Source: Mesorhizobium sp. B1-1-8
GTDB lineage: Bacteria; Pseudomonadota; Alphaproteobacteria; Rhizobiales; Rhizobiaceae
Assembly (NCBI RefSeq): GCF_006442795.2
Contig: NZ_CP083956.1
Span: 3,263,501 to 3,327,500, forward strand
Length of the DNA: 64,000 nucleotides
Reading direction: 5' to 3'
Part shown: one piece after another, positions 8,999-18,820 of the stretch
Position numbering within the stretch: position 1 is the stretch's first letter
Layout: the number at the start of each line of letters is the position of its first letter
Notes under the pieces: model-generated
Database searches by the model: none
Seen by the model: the letters and a program-made list of their open reading frames with translations, nothing else
What the model was told of the DNA's origin: nothing
Made by a program: the position numbers and the translations under genes

Positions 8999-9448
8999 TC
9001 AAGCTCCGGGATGCGGCTCGAACCCGTCCTTCTCGCCGCCGAAGCCGTGCATATAGAGCGCCCATTGCAGACCGATGACGGCGCCTTTGACCGGCTGCAG
9101 CAGCGCCACCGACAGGACGATGGTCAGCGGCACCCAGATCAGCACGTGCTGCCAGGTCGAAAGCGTGGCGGTGGCCTCGACGGCCATGAAGGTGCCGAGC
9201 ACGATATGGCCCACGATGACGATCACCAGATAGGCGGGGAGGTCGTCGGCGCGGTGGTGGAAAAGCTCCTCGCCGCAGACGCTGCAGTTGTCGACGGTTT
9301 TGGTGAAGCCGCGAAACAGCTTGCCCTCGCCGCAATGCGGGCAGCGGCCGAGCAGGCCGCGCTTCATCGCCGTCCACAGCGGGCGCGCGACGCGGCCGGA
9401 GTGATGTTCGCCGCCGAAAACCTGGTCTTCCATCTGCAATGCCATCAT
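8999..9448 (-). CDS. DUF983 membrane protein
   Basis: A 149-residue DUF983 protein. It has an N-terminal zinc-ribbon-like pair (RCPHCGEGKLF and NCSVCGEELFHH) followed by two transmembrane helices (YLVIVIVGHIVLGTFMAVEA and VLIWVPLTIVLSVALLQPVK) and the ALYMHGFGG end. The function is unknown; the family accompanies cytochrome oxidase and other genes in Alphaproteobacteria. Its ATG overlaps the stop of rnr (ATGA) and uses the GGAG inside the end of rnr, so translation is coupled. Confidence 0.9.
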   Translation of the reverse strand: MMALQMEDQVFGGEHHSGRVARPLWTAMKRGLLGRCPHCGEGKLFRGFTKTVDNCSVCGEELFHHRADDLPAYLVIVIVGHIVLGTFMAVEATATLSTWQHVLIWVPLTIVLSVALLQPVKGAVIGLQWALYMHGFGGEKDGFEPHPGA

Positions 9449-11751
9449 CGTCTCCTGCCGCGCGAGCCCGGACGCGATTGCGACGCGCGGGCGCGGCCTT
9501 TTGCCTTGTGAAACGACCGTTTGGAGCCGGGGAGGGGCTTCGGGTCGGTCAGCATCTCGAAACGCATCGCGCCGGCCATCGGCGCAACCTCGATGAGGCG
9601 AACCTCGACGCGATCGGCAAGCTGATAGCCCTTGCCGGTGCGTTCTCCGAATAGCGAGCGGGCGGTTTCGTCGTATATATAGTAATCGCCGTTCAGGCTT
9701 GACACCGGGATGAAACCATCAGCGCCATACTGCGGCAATTGGACAAATAGTCCCGCCTTGGTGACGCCCGAAATGCGCGCGTCGAAAGTGTCGTTGATGC
9801 GCTCGGCGAGATAGGCGGCAACCAGCCGGTCGACCGTGTCGCGCTCGGCGGCCATGGCACGGCGCTCGGTGGCCGAGATCAATGCCGAGACCTCCTCCAG
9901 CCGGTCGGCTTCCTGCTGGGTCAGGCTGCCTTGGCCGAGGCCGAGCGCGGCAATCAGCCCGCGATGCACGATCAGGTCGGCGTAGCGGCGGATCGGCGAG
10001 GTGAAATGCGCGTAGCGTTTCAGGTTGAGGCCGAAATGGCCGATGTTCTTCGGCGAATATTCGGCCTGGCTCTGCGAGCGCAGCACCACTTCGTTGACCA
10101 GCGCCTCGTTGTCGGCGCCGCGCACGCGCTCCAGGATGCCGTTGAATTGGCTCGGCCGCATCTGCGCGCCGCGCGCCAACGACAGGCTGAGGGTTGCCAG
10201 GAATTCGCGCAGCGATTCCTGCTTGGCCAGCGAAGGCGCGTCGTGGATGCGGTAGACCAGAGGCTCTTTCTTAGCCTCCAGCGTCTCGGCCGCCGACACA
10301 TTGGCCTGGATCATGAACTCTTCGATCAGCTTGTGGGCGTCGAGGCGCTCGGGCACGACGACGCGGTCGACGGTGCCGTCGTCTTTTAGCAGGATCTTGC
10401 GTTCCGGCAGGTCGAGCTCGAGCGGCTGACGGCCGTCGCGGCCGCGCTTCAGCACCGCGTAGGCGGCCCAAAGCGGTCTCAGCACCGTATCGAGAATCAG
10501 TCTCGTCTTGTCGTCCGGGGCGCCGTCGATCGCCGCCTGCGCCTGTGGGTAGGCCAGCTTGGCCGCCGATTTCATCATGACGCGGTGGAAGGTGTGCCTG
10601 AGCTTGCGGCCTTCCGCCGAGAAGGTCATGCGTACGGCAAGCGCCGGCCGGTCCTCGCCTTCGCGCAGCGAGCAGAGGTCGTTGGAAATGCGCTCCGGCA
10701 GCATCGGCACGACACGATCCGGGAAATAAACCGAATTGCCGCGCTTCAGCGCTTCGCGATCGAGCGGACTGCCGTAGCGGATATAGGCGGCGACATCGGC
10801 GATCGCGACAGTGGCGATGACGCCGCCGGGGTTTTTCTCGTCCGGATCGGGTATGGCGAACACCGCGTCATCGTGGTCCTTGGCGTCCGCGGGATCGATG
10901 GTGACCAGCGGCAGGTCGCGCCAATCCTCGCGGTGAGCAAGCGTCGCCGGCCTCATCGCTTCGGCTTCGGCGAGGACGTCGGCCGGGAAGATATGCGGAA
11001 TATCGTGAGCGTGGATGGCGATCATCGAGACCGCCTTCTCGCTGGTCAGCGAGCCCAGCACTGCCAGCACTTTCGCGCGCGGCAGCCCGTAGCGGGAGGC
11101 CCGCGCCGGCTCAACCTCGACCAGGTCGCCGTTTTTGGCGCCGTTCTGGAATTCCTTGTCGACGACCAGTTCAGGCTGGCGCCGTTCCACCGGCTCGATA
11201 CGGAAAGTTCCGTCCTTCAGCACGCGAAAGACGCCGAGCACGGCCTCGCTGCGCTTCTCGAAGATCTTCATCACCCGTCCGGTGTAGGCCGGCCCGGACG
11301 GATCGTCGGTCGGGAATGTCTTGGCAAGTACGCGGTCGCCGATGCCGGGAACCGGGCCGCTGGCGCCGCGCGAGATACGGATGGAGATGACGGGCGGCGA
11401 GCCGGCGCCGGTGTATTCGCTCGGATGCGCCAGAAGTGCGCCGTCGGCGTCGCGGCCGAATATGTCGAGCACCGCGACATGCGGCACGGCGCCCACGCGA
11501 CTGAGCCGCTTGCGTTCCTTGGTCAGCAAGCCTTCGTCCTGCAGGTCGCGCAAAAGGTCCTTCAGCCAGGTGCGGTCCTCGCCGCGCAGCGCAAAGGCCT
11601 TGGCGATTTCACGCTTTCCGGAACGATCCGGGTTCTCGGCGATGTAGCGCAGGACCTCGTCGCGCGAGGGCCGGTAGTTGTCCTTGACCTTGGCCCTGGT
11701 GTCGGCGGTGCGCGGATCGCCGTGGCTTCTTCCGGAGATCCTGCGCGCCAC
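9445..11751 (-). CDS. rnr: Ribonuclease R
   Basis: A 768-residue exoribonuclease of the RNB family. An N-terminal winged helix (EVLRYIAENPDRSGKREIAKAF) is followed by cold-shock-like domains. The RNB catalytic centre has DPADAKDHDDAVF (metal-binding aspartates) and HFTSPIRRYADLIVHR. A C-terminal S1 domain follows (ARISGVTKAGLFVQL), and then a basic tail ending RPGSRGRRR. It degrades structured RNA 3' to 5' and helps in ribosome quality control. It lies six bases downstream of topA and overlaps DUF983, so topA, rnr and DUF983 form one leftward unit. Confidence 0.95.
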   Translation of the reverse strand: MARRISGRSHGDPRTADTRAKVKDNYRPSRDEVLRYIAENPDRSGKREIAKAFALRGEDRTWLKDLLRDLQDEGLLTKERKRLSRVGAVPHVAVLDIFGRDADGALLAHPSEYTGAGSPPVISIRISRGASGPVPGIGDRVLAKTFPTDDPSGPAYTGRVMKIFEKRSEAVLGVFRVLKDGTFRIEPVERRQPELVVDKEFQNGAKNGDLVEVEPARASRYGLPRAKVLAVLGSLTSEKAVSMIAIHAHDIPHIFPADVLAEAEAMRPATLAHREDWRDLPLVTIDPADAKDHDDAVFAIPDPDEKNPGGVIATVAIADVAAYIRYGSPLDREALKRGNSVYFPDRVVPMLPERISNDLCSLREGEDRPALAVRMTFSAEGRKLRHTFHRVMMKSAAKLAYPQAQAAIDGAPDDKTRLILDTVLRPLWAAYAVLKRGRDGRQPLELDLPERKILLKDDGTVDRVVVPERLDAHKLIEEFMIQANVSAAETLEAKKEPLVYRIHDAPSLAKQESLREFLATLSLSLARGAQMRPSQFNGILERVRGADNEALVNEVVLRSQSQAEYSPKNIGHFGLNLKRYAHFTSPIRRYADLIVHRGLIAALGLGQGSLTQQEADRLEEVSALISATERRAMAAERDTVDRLVAAYLAERINDTFDARISGVTKAGLFVQLPQYGADGFIPVSSLNGDYYIYDETARSLFGERTGKGYQLADRVEVRLIEVAPMAGAMRFEMLTDPKPLPGSKRSFHKAKGRARASQSRPGSRGRRR

Positions 11752-11756
11752 GCCTG

Positions 11757-14378
11757 CTATCCCTGTTTTCTGGCGGCGGGCTTCCTGGCCGCCGTCTTCC
11801 TGGCGGCGGGCGCCTTGGCCGCTGCCGCCTTGCGGAACGGTTTCTTGCCGCCGCCGCCCTTGGCTTCCTTCTCGGCAATCAGGGCCAGCGCGTCTTCCAT
11901 GGTCACCGATTGCGGGTCCTTACCCTTGGGCAGAGTGGCGTTGACCTTGCCGTAGTTGACATAGGGGCCGTATTTGCCGTCGCGAACGACGATCTTGCCG
12001 CCGCCGTCGGGATGATCGCCAAGCTCCTTCAGCGCCGCCGGCGTGGCGCCATTGCGGCCGCCCTTGGCTTTCGACTGCTTCTCGGCGATGACCGAGACCG
12101 CGCGGTTCAGGCCGATCGAGAACACGTCCTCGATGCTTTCCAGATTGGCGTAGGTCCCGTCATGCAGCACGAACGGACCGTAGCGGCCGAGGCCGGCCGA
12201 GATCATCTTGCCCGATTCGGGATGCTTGCCGACGTCGCGCGGCAATGACAGCAGCGCGAGCGCCTTTTCATGGTCGATCGAATCGGGCGTCCAGCCCTTG
12301 GGCAGGCTGGAGCGCTTGGCGTCCTTGCCTTCGCCGCGCTGGATATAGGGACCGAAGCGGCCGCTGCGCAGCGTGATCTCCTCGGCCGTGTAGGGATCCT
12401 TGCCGAGCAGCCTGACACCGTCCTCGCCATTGCCGTTCTCGCCATTGGGGTTGGCGGCGTCGCCGAGCTGGCGGGTGTAGGAGCATTCGGGATAGTTCGA
12501 GCAGCCGACGAAGGCACCGAACTTGCCGAGCTTCAGCGACAGATTGCCGGTGCCGCATTTCGGGCAGATGCGCGGATTGGAGCCGTCCTCACGCGCCGGA
12601 AACACCAGCGGGGCCAGTTCCTCGTTGAGCGCGTCGAGCACGTCGGAGACGCGCAGTTCCTTGATGTCGTCGACGGCGCCGGAGAAATCCTTCCAGAAGT
12701 CGCGCAGCACGTCCTTCCAGGCGAGCTTGCCGTCGGAAATCTCGTCGAGCTTTTCCTCTAGAGAAGCCGTGAAGTCGTATTCGACATAGCGCTCGAAGAA
12801 GCTTTCGAGGAAAGCCGAGAGCAGGCGCCCCTTGGCCTGCGGCACCAGCTTGCGCCGGTCGATGGTGACGTAGTCGCGGTCTTCCAGCGTCTTCAGGATC
12901 GCCGTATAGGTCGAGGGCCGGCCGATGCCCAATTCTTCCAGCTTCTTGATCAGCGACGCCTCGGAATAGCGCGGCGGCGGCTCGGTGGTGTGCTGGGTGG
13001 CGTTGATCGCCCGGCGGGCAAGCTGCTCGCCGGAGCGGATCTCGGGCAGGCGACGGCTTTCCTCGTCCTCGGCGTCCTCGTCCTTCTGCTCGGTGTAGGC
13101 GGCGATGAAGCCGTCGAAGCGGACGACCGAGCCGACGGCGCGCAGCTCGGCTGTGCGGGCGCCGTTGAGCGCCTCGATCTCGACCGTGGTACGCTCTATC
13201 TCGGCCGGCTGCATCTGGCTGGCGATGGCGCGCTTCCAGATCAGCTCGTAGAGCCGGGCCTGGTCGGCATCGAGATATTGCCGCACTGACGCCGGCGTGC
13301 GCATGAAGTCGGTCGGCCGGATCGCTTCGTGCGCTTCCTGGGCGTTCTTGGCCTTGGTCGTGTAAAAACGCGGCTTTTCCGGCAGATATCTTGCGCCGAA
13401 TTCCTTGGCGATAGCGGCGCGGGCAGCCTCGATCGCCTCAGGCGCCATCTGCACGCCGTCGGTTCGCATATAGGTGATCAGGCCTGCGGTCTCGCCGCCG
13501 ATATCCATGCCTTCATAGAGCCGCTGCGCGACCTGCATGGTGCGGGTGGCCGAAAAGCCGAGGTTGGAGGAAGCGGCCTGCTGCAGCGTCGAGGTGGTGA
13601 AGGGCGGGCCGGGATTGCGCTTGGTCGGCTTGGCTTCGACCGACAATGCCCTGAAGGTCGCGCCCTCCAGCATCGCCTTGATGTCGTCGGCCTGCGCCTT
13701 GTTGGCGATGTCGAGCTTTTGCAGCTTCTTGCGCTCGAAGGCGGTCAGGCGCGCTTCGAAATTCTCGTTGCGCGGCGTGCCGAGGATGGCGGCGATCTGC
13801 CAGTATTCCTCGCGGATGAAGCGCTCGATCTCGGATTCGCGGTCGCTGACCAGGCGCAGCGCCACCGACTGGACGCGGCCGGCCGAGCGGGCGCCGGGAA
13901 GCTTGCGCCACAGCACCGGCGAGAGCGTGAAGCCGACGAGGTAGTCGAGCGCGCGGCGGGCAAGATAGGCGTCGACCAGCGGCGCGTCGATCTGGCGCGG
14001 ATGGGCCATCGCGTCCAGCACCGAAGCCTTGGTGATGGCGTTGAAGACGACGCGGCTGACCGGCTTGTCCTTCAGCGCGCGCTTCTGCCGCAGCACTTCC
14101 AGCACGTGCCAGGAGATCGCCTCGCCTTCGCGATCCGGGTCGGTGGCGAGGATCAGCCCGTCGGCGTCCTTGACCGCCTTGGCGATGTCAGCGAGGCGCT
14201 TGCCCGAGGCGGTGTCGACCGACCAGGACATGGCGAAATCCTCGTCCGGACGCACCGAGCCGTCCTTGGCCGGCAGATCGCGGACATGGCCGAACGAGGC
14301 CAGGACCTTATAGTTCTTGCCGAGATATTTGTTGATTGTCTTCGCCTTGGCCGGCGATTCGACGACGACGACGTCCAT
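11757..14378 (-). CDS. topA: DNA topoisomerase I
   Basis: A type IA topoisomerase of 873 residues. It has a TOPRIM domain (VVVESPAKAKTINKYLG; DPDREGEAISWH with the metal-binding acidic triad), the active-site tyrosine in LITYMRTDGVQ, and one C4 zinc finger (CPKCGTGNLS to CSNYPEC). Several C-terminal repeats of the GRFGPYI or GKYGPYV type follow, then a Lys/Ala-rich DNA-binding tail. It relaxes negative supercoils. The ATG at 14378 is chosen because the TOPRIM motif begins directly after it. In many Rhizobiales dprA precedes topA; here no dprA is present upstream. Confidence 0.95.
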   Translation of the reverse strand: MDVVVVESPAKAKTINKYLGKNYKVLASFGHVRDLPAKDGSVRPDEDFAMSWSVDTASGKRLADIAKAVKDADGLILATDPDREGEAISWHVLEVLRQKRALKDKPVSRVVFNAITKASVLDAMAHPRQIDAPLVDAYLARRALDYLVGFTLSPVLWRKLPGARSAGRVQSVALRLVSDRESEIERFIREEYWQIAAILGTPRNENFEARLTAFERKKLQKLDIANKAQADDIKAMLEGATFRALSVEAKPTKRNPGPPFTTSTLQQAASSNLGFSATRTMQVAQRLYEGMDIGGETAGLITYMRTDGVQMAPEAIEAARAAIAKEFGARYLPEKPRFYTTKAKNAQEAHEAIRPTDFMRTPASVRQYLDADQARLYELIWKRAIASQMQPAEIERTTVEIEALNGARTAELRAVGSVVRFDGFIAAYTEQKDEDAEDEESRRLPEIRSGEQLARRAINATQHTTEPPPRYSEASLIKKLEELGIGRPSTYTAILKTLEDRDYVTIDRRKLVPQAKGRLLSAFLESFFERYVEYDFTASLEEKLDEISDGKLAWKDVLRDFWKDFSGAVDDIKELRVSDVLDALNEELAPLVFPAREDGSNPRICPKCGTGNLSLKLGKFGAFVGCSNYPECSYTRQLGDAANPNGENGNGEDGVRLLGKDPYTAEEITLRSGRFGPYIQRGEGKDAKRSSLPKGWTPDSIDHEKALALLSLPRDVGKHPESGKMISAGLGRYGPFVLHDGTYANLESIEDVFSIGLNRAVSVIAEKQSKAKGGRNGATPAALKELGDHPDGGGKIVVRDGKYGPYVNYGKVNATLPKGKDPQSVTMEDALALIAEKEAKGGGGKKPFRKAAAAKAPAARKTAARKPAARKQG

Positions 14379-14749
14379 GAGGTCTCTTATCAGCTGTGAG
14401 GCGGCGGAAGAACTCCGCAACGCCGCGACGAAATCCCGCTCTTTTCGTCGCTCACATGGCCGTGCTTTTGCGATCGGTCAAGGGCAAGCGGCCAAATTGC
14501 CGGCGCGCTGGCGGCGATACACTCTTAGAGTGTATGGCAAAGATCACATTCTTTTGGGAAAAGACGGGTCCGCGGCTTCCTTGTCGTGATCATCATTCCG
14601 TGCTGGCGGTTCGATGACGCGTCGCTGGTAACATTCCTGCCGTCACGATCGTACCTGTAGTGCCTGGTAGCGGCCGGTTGCCACAGAATGGTGATTGGCA
14701 GGCGGGCCTGCTCGTCGCTATATCGGCGCGCAGCAGTCGGAGCTTGGGA
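14379..14749. other. Divergent intergenic region, topA / ccdA-like
   Basis: About 370 bases that must hold the topA promoter (leftward) and probably one for the CcdA-like gene. The only clear structure is the perfect dyad at 14517-14535. An ATG inside the dyad opens a 27-codon frame (14533-14616) beginning MAKITFFWEKTG, which is too short to call. dprA, the usual topA neighbour in Rhizobiales, is absent. Confidence 0.5.
14517..14535. promoter_or_regulatory. Perfect 8-bp dyad, possible operator
   Basis: ATACACTC-TTA-GAGTGTAT is an exact palindrome with 8-bp arms and a 3-bp spacer. It is more AT-rich than its surroundings and lies between the divergent topA and ccdA-like genes. The shape fits a binding site for a dimeric repressor, but no cognate regulator gene is nearby. 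Confidence 0.4.
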
Positions 14750-15496
14750 ATGGCATTGGACATCGGCTATGTCAGCGCGGTCGGGGCAGGGGCGATCTCG
14801 TTCCTGTCGCCTTGCGTGCTGCCGCTGGTGCCGCCTTACCTCTGCTACATGGCCGGCGTTTCGGTCGATGATTTCCGCGGCAACCAGGGCGTGACGGCGC
14901 GGGAAGGCACGCGCGGCGCACTGCTTTGCGCCTCGCTGGCCTTCGTGCTCGGCTTCTCCACCGTCTTCGTGGCGCTCGGCGCCGGCGCCTCGACGATCGG
15001 CCGGCTGCTGCGCGTCTGGCAGGAACCGCTGGCGATGGCGGCCGGGGTGCTGATCATCCTGATGGGCCTGAACTTTCTCGGCATATTGCGCATTCCGCTT
15101 TTGTCGCGCGAGGCGCGCTTCCAGTCGCAGGGCAAGCCCGCCAGCATGGCCGCCGCCTATATCATGGGGCTGGCCTTCGCCTTCGGCTGGACACCCTGCA
15201 TCGGCCCGGTGCTGGGACCGATCCTGACGCTCGCCGGCGGCCGCGAGACGGTGGGCGAGGGGGCGCTGCTGCTCGCCGCCTATTCGCTCGGCCTCGGCAT
15301 CCCGTTCCTGATCGCCGCGCTGTTTTCCGGCGCTTTCATGCGCTTCCTGGGAAAATTCCGCGTCCATCTCGGCCGCGTCGAGAAGGCTATCGGCGCGCTA
15401 TTGGTGGTGGCCGGTGTGTTCTTCCTGACCGGCGGCGTGCAGAGCGCATCCTACTGGCTGCTGGAGACTTTTCCGGTGTTGGGGCGGTTGGGGTAG
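14750..15496 (+). CDS. CcdA/DsbD-like cytochrome c biogenesis transmembrane protein
   Basis: A 248-residue membrane protein of the CcdA family with six helices. Both halves of the hallmark are present: FLSPCVLPLVPPYLCYMAG and FAFGWTPCIGPVLGPI, each with a Pro-Cys active cysteine. The protein carries electrons from cytoplasmic thioredoxin across the inner membrane to periplasmic thiol proteins for cytochrome c maturation. GGAG precedes the ATG at 14750; the frame extends upstream, but this start begins right before the first helix. It has no other ccm gene next to it. Confidence 0.9.
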   Translation: MALDIGYVSAVGAGAISFLSPCVLPLVPPYLCYMAGVSVDDFRGNQGVTAREGTRGALLCASLAFVLGFSTVFVALGAGASTIGRLLRVWQEPLAMAAGVLIILMGLNFLGILRIPLLSREARFQSQGKPASMAAAYIMGLAFAFGWTPCIGPVLGPILTLAGGRETVGEGALLLAAYSLGLGIPFLIAALFSGAFMRFLGKFRVHLGRVEKAIGALLVVAGVFFLTGGVQSASYWLLETFPVLGRLG

Positions 15497-15525
15497 TAAT
15501 CCGGCCGTACGCTTTTTCAGCTGTG

Positions 15526-16656
15526 TCAGAAGTGAGGCTCAACGCGCTGGAAGACGCAGATCGTTTTGAATCCGCGGGCAAGAGGCTGGACCAGGATAGC
15601 GGTGGGGCGCTGTTCCTGATTGGAGGGTTGGGCCAGCAAATAGAGCCGTCCGTCGATCCGTTGCGTATCGAAGTGCACATAGCGCCAACTGACCTGCGGA
15701 TAGAGACCAGCCATGTGGCCCGCAATGACACTCCACCCAGGGGGCAATTTGTCCGTCGAAAACTTGTCCCCGCTGTCGTCGAGCATGCTTTCTTGCAGGA
15801 TTTTCGACGGGTCGGCCGCAAGCGGCGTCAACAGCATCACATCGCCGTCGAAATAATGATTGGTCCCGCTCCAACGGACAAGCTTGCGGAGCGCGCCCGG
15901 CGACACTTCGATCGTCGCGACATTGATATCTTGCCCGATGGCCTCCGCAGGGAAGACGTTGGCGGAGTCGTTGACTGTTGTGCTGACACCTTGAAATCCT
16001 TTTGGCCGAAGGCGCAGGAATTTTCGGCAGAGACGCGGTTCGGTGGTTCCGTACGCCAGCAATATGGTTCCGACTGGCGGCCGGCTGCTTGGCCGCGCAT
16101 ATTCGATACCATCGGCCGCGTAGCGAGTTAGCTGGAACGACTTATCCTGACAGGCGATCGCTCCGCTGTTCGGCGCAGCGTAAGTATGGGGTGCATAGCA
16201 ATAACTCAGCCGATCCGGCCGGATCACGATCCCAATCAGCCGAGGGGCTTCGTCCATCCCGTAGCCGGGCTTCCACTGTTTGCGTGAAAGAATCTTTCGC
16301 TTTGCAATCCACAGGCTGAAGAAGGCCGGCGGATCAGCGCCGCCCTGGCCATATCCAAAAGCTTGCTGCTGCCCGTCGCGAAGGCGGATCGTCCAGCCAT
16401 TGGCCATAGTGCAATTCGAAAGGCCGAGGGTCGGTGTTACCGACAATCCCTGATCGACGCTGGCCGGCAGTTGCCGGTACACGATCGGATCTTCGTCCGA
16501 TGTCAACGCAAAGCGGACCACCGCGATGTTTGAGTCTCGTTGACAAACCACCTCGGCGTGCGGGGTAGCGTAGTCGGCCAAGGCCGTACCCGAAGAGATT
16601 GTTATGCAAATGAGGATTATGAATGCAGCGAGAGCTCGGAGGTCACCCACCAACAT
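15526..16656 (-). CDS. Secreted orphan protein
   Basis: A 376-residue protein with a signal peptide ([18 protein letters not shown], cleavage near GTALA). The mature part has several cysteines ([37 protein letters not shown]), enough for disulfides in the periplasm. I do not recognise a family. The ATG at 16656 has AAGGGGAAG at the right distance and leads directly into the signal sequence. Its base composition looks less GC-biased than its neighbours (my impression, not measured), and it sits between a CcdA-like gene and glmU, which suggests acquisition. Confidence 0.6.
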   Translation of the reverse strand: MLVGDLRALAAFIILICITISSGTALADYATPHAEVVCQRDSNIAVVRFALTSDEDPIVYRQLPASVDQGLSVTPTLGLSNCTMANGWTIRLRDGQQQAFGYGQGGADPPAFFSLWIAKRKILSRKQWKPGYGMDEAPRLIGIVIRPDRLSYCYAPHTYAAPNSGAIACQDKSFQLTRYAADGIEYARPSSRPPVGTILLAYGTTEPRLCRKFLRLRPKGFQGVSTTVNDSANVFPAEAIGQDINVATIEVSPGALRKLVRWSGTNHYFDGDVMLLTPLAADPSKILQESMLDDSGDKFSTDKLPPGWSVIAGHMAGLYPQVSWRYVHFDTQRIDGRLYLLAQPSNQEQRPTAILVQPLARGFKTICVFQRVEPHF

Positions 16657-16775
16657 CTGCAACTTCCCCTTCAAAAGCACTGTCGCCGTCTCACCGGAAT
16701 TTAACCGCATTGGTGCAGCATCACGCCGCTGCTAGCATACCCTTGATTCAAACGCTTTTCACACGGTTGCCCTTC

Positions 16776-18143
16776 ATGAGTCAGAGAACCTGTCTGTCCG
16801 TCATCCTCGCCGCCGGCGAAGGCACGCGCATGAAAAGCGCGATGCCCAAGGTGCTGCATCCGATCGCCGGCTTGCCGATGGTCGCTCATGTGGTGAAGGC
16901 GGCCGAAGCAGCCGGCAGCAACGATCTGGCGTTGGTGATCGGCCACGGTGCCGAGCAGATGCGCAAGGCTGTGCAGAAATTCGCTCCGAAAGCCGAAACC
17001 TTCGTCCAGGACAAGCGTCTCGGCACCGCGCATGCCGTGCTTGCCGCCCGTGATGCGATAGCGAGGGGCTACGACGATATTCTGGTGATGTTCGGCGACA
17101 CGCCGCTGATCGATCCGGAGGCGCTGCGGGTCGAACGCGGGAAACTCGCAGGGGGCGCTGCCGTCGTGGTCATCGGGTTTCGCCCGCCCAATCCAGCCGG
17201 TTATGGCCGGCTGATCGAAAAGGACGGCAGGCTGGTCGCCATTCGTGAGGAAAAGGATTGCTCTGAGGAGGAGAAGAAGATCACGTTCTGCAATGCCGGC
17301 ATGATGGCAGTGGCGGGCAAGCACGCACTTGCGCTGCTCGACAACGTCGGCATCAACAACGCCAAGGGCGAGTTCTATCTTACCGATATCGTTGAGATCG
17401 CCGGCGCACAGGGCCTCGACGTCGTGGCAACGGAGGCCAGCTTCGAAAGCGCGCTCGGCATCAACAACCGCGCCGAGCTCGCCGAGGCGGAAGGCATGTG
17501 GCAGGCGCGCCGGCGGCGCGAGGCGATGCTTTCCGGCACGACGCTGATCGCACCGGAAACCGTGTATTTTTCGTATGATACCGAAATCGGCGCCGATACC
17601 GTGGTTGAGCCCAACGTCTGGTTCGGCCCCGGCGTCAAGATCGCCAAGGGTGCGAAGATCCACGCCTTCAGCCATATCGAAGGCGCGACGATCGCGTCCA
17701 ATTGCGATGTCGGGCCGTTCGCGCGGCTGCGGCCGGGCGCCGATCTCAGGCAGAAGGCCAAGGTCGGCAATTTCTGCGAGGTCAAGCAGGCGACGATCGA
17801 GGAAGGCGCCAAGGTCAATCACCTGACCTATATCGGCGACGCGCGTGTCGGTGCCGCCGCCAATATCGGCGCCGGAACCATCACCTGCAACTATGACGGC
17901 TACTCGAAATTCTTCACCGATATCGGCGAGGGCGCCTTCATCGGCTCGAATTCGTCGCTGGTGGCGCCGGTCACGATCGGCAAGGGCGGCTACATCGCTT
18001 CCGGCAGCGTGATCACCGAAAGCGTGCCCGACGACGCGCTGGCCTTCGGCCGCGCCCGCCAGAAGACACTGCCTGGCAAGGGCAGGGAGTTGCGCGAACG
18101 TTTTGCCTCGGCGGCCGCGGCGAAGAAGAAGGCGGCGGAATGA
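16776..18143 (+). CDS. glmU: Bifunctional UDP-GlcNAc pyrophosphorylase / glucosamine-1-phosphate acetyltransferase
   Basis: A 455-residue GlmU. The N-terminal uridylyltransferase has [11 protein letters not shown] and FGDTPLI; the C-terminal half is a left-handed beta helix of hexapeptide repeats ([29 protein letters not shown] with the acetyl-CoA binding region). It acetylates glucosamine-1-phosphate and then adds UMP, giving UDP-GlcNAc for peptidoglycan and lipid A. The open frame begins earlier, but [16 protein letters not shown] is the normal start. glmS lies 680 bases downstream on the same strand. Confidence 0.95.
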   Translation: MSQRTCLSVILAAGEGTRMKSAMPKVLHPIAGLPMVAHVVKAAEAAGSNDLALVIGHGAEQMRKAVQKFAPKAETFVQDKRLGTAHAVLAARDAIARGYDDILVMFGDTPLIDPEALRVERGKLAGGAAVVVIGFRPPNPAGYGRLIEKDGRLVAIREEKDCSEEEKKITFCNAGMMAVAGKHALALLDNVGINNAKGEFYLTDIVEIAGAQGLDVVATEASFESALGINNRAELAEAEGMWQARRRREAMLSGTTLIAPETVYFSYDTEIGADTVVEPNVWFGPGVKIAKGAKIHAFSHIEGATIASNCDVGPFARLRPGADLRQKAKVGNFCEVKQATIEEGAKVNHLTYIGDARVGAAANIGAGTITCNYDGYSKFFTDIGEGAFIGSNSSLVAPVTIGKGGYIASGSVITESVPDDALAFGRARQKTLPGKGRELRERFASAAAAKKKAAE

Positions 18144-18146
18144 TCG

Positions 18147-18521
18147 TCAAACGGCGCTTTCGGCAGCCGTGCCGAAAGCAGCCGTCACCTCGATCCTGTC
18201 GACGATCGCCTTATTGAAAGCGGGCAGATCCTCGGCTGGTATCCAGTATTCAAGATGTGCCCTGCTGCCGGCATGTTCGACTGGGTAGCGGTCAAGGAAG
18301 CTTTTCTCGACCTTAAATCGGGTCACGAAACCGGAGCCGCTCGCCGGCACATTCCAGTCGCGGGCGATCTGGATGGCGTAGGCTTCGGAAAGAACCGGAT
18401 AGAAGATCGGCTGCTCCGGCAGTCGGGGCGGAAATTCTTGCATCCCTGACGCTTCGATCAGTTTCAGCTCTTCCGGCCCGACTGGCCGCCATAGCGTCAC
18501 GACATCGTTGGCTTCGCTCAT
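18147..18521 (-). CDS. Small protein labelled ADP-ribosylation/crystallin J1-like
   Basis: A 124-residue protein: an N-terminal TLWRPVGPEELKLIEASG, a central RLPEQPIFYPVLSEAYAIQI, then VTRFKVEKSFLDRYPVE and YWIPAEDLPAFNKAIV. This architecture is a widespread small family often annotated as ADP-ribosylation/crystallin J1, a name that reflects an old weak match rather than a proven activity. It is convergent with glmU, with only three bases between the stops. A perfect 10-bp hairpin (18156-18179) lies in its last codons and could help terminate glmU. Confidence 0.75.
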   Translation of the reverse strand: MSEANDVVTLWRPVGPEELKLIEASGMQEFPPRLPEQPIFYPVLSEAYAIQIARDWNVPASGSGFVTRFKVEKSFLDRYPVEHAGSRAHLEYWIPAEDLPAFNKAIVDRIEVTAAFGTAAESAV

Positions 18522-18820
18522 GGCTTGAATAAATTGATCAAATCCGGTTTACGCAAGCCGTATTACAGTTCGCTCGTCCGGTTGGGCCGGCGCTTGTCAT
18601 TTGAACGATGACGCACTTACGCGGCAAATGATACATGGAGCGGCGGCAGGGTGTGCGAAAAGGCGATCGATTGCACTAACCGGATTGCAAGAACGGTCCG
18701 GCATGGTGCATCCACAGAGACTGTTCCGGCGACACGGAACGAAACGCAAAGTGACTTTCGCGGCAGGCCGGCGATCCGTAGATAGCGCTGGGTTTCCGTG
18801 AGGAATCGGGGCAAACGGCC
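18522..18820. other. Promoter region of glmS
   Basis: About 300 bases with no gene. It should hold the glmS promoter and the start region of the leftward small gene. I see no glmS ribozyme (a Gram-positive feature) and no obvious riboswitch. Confidence 0.5.

Noticed and set aside
14533..14616. A 27-codon ORF starting in the dyad, resembling the start of ArsC/NifO-type proteins (MAKITFFWEKTG)
   Set aside because: Only the first residues look alike, there is no CGxC motif, and the frame is too short to be a gene.
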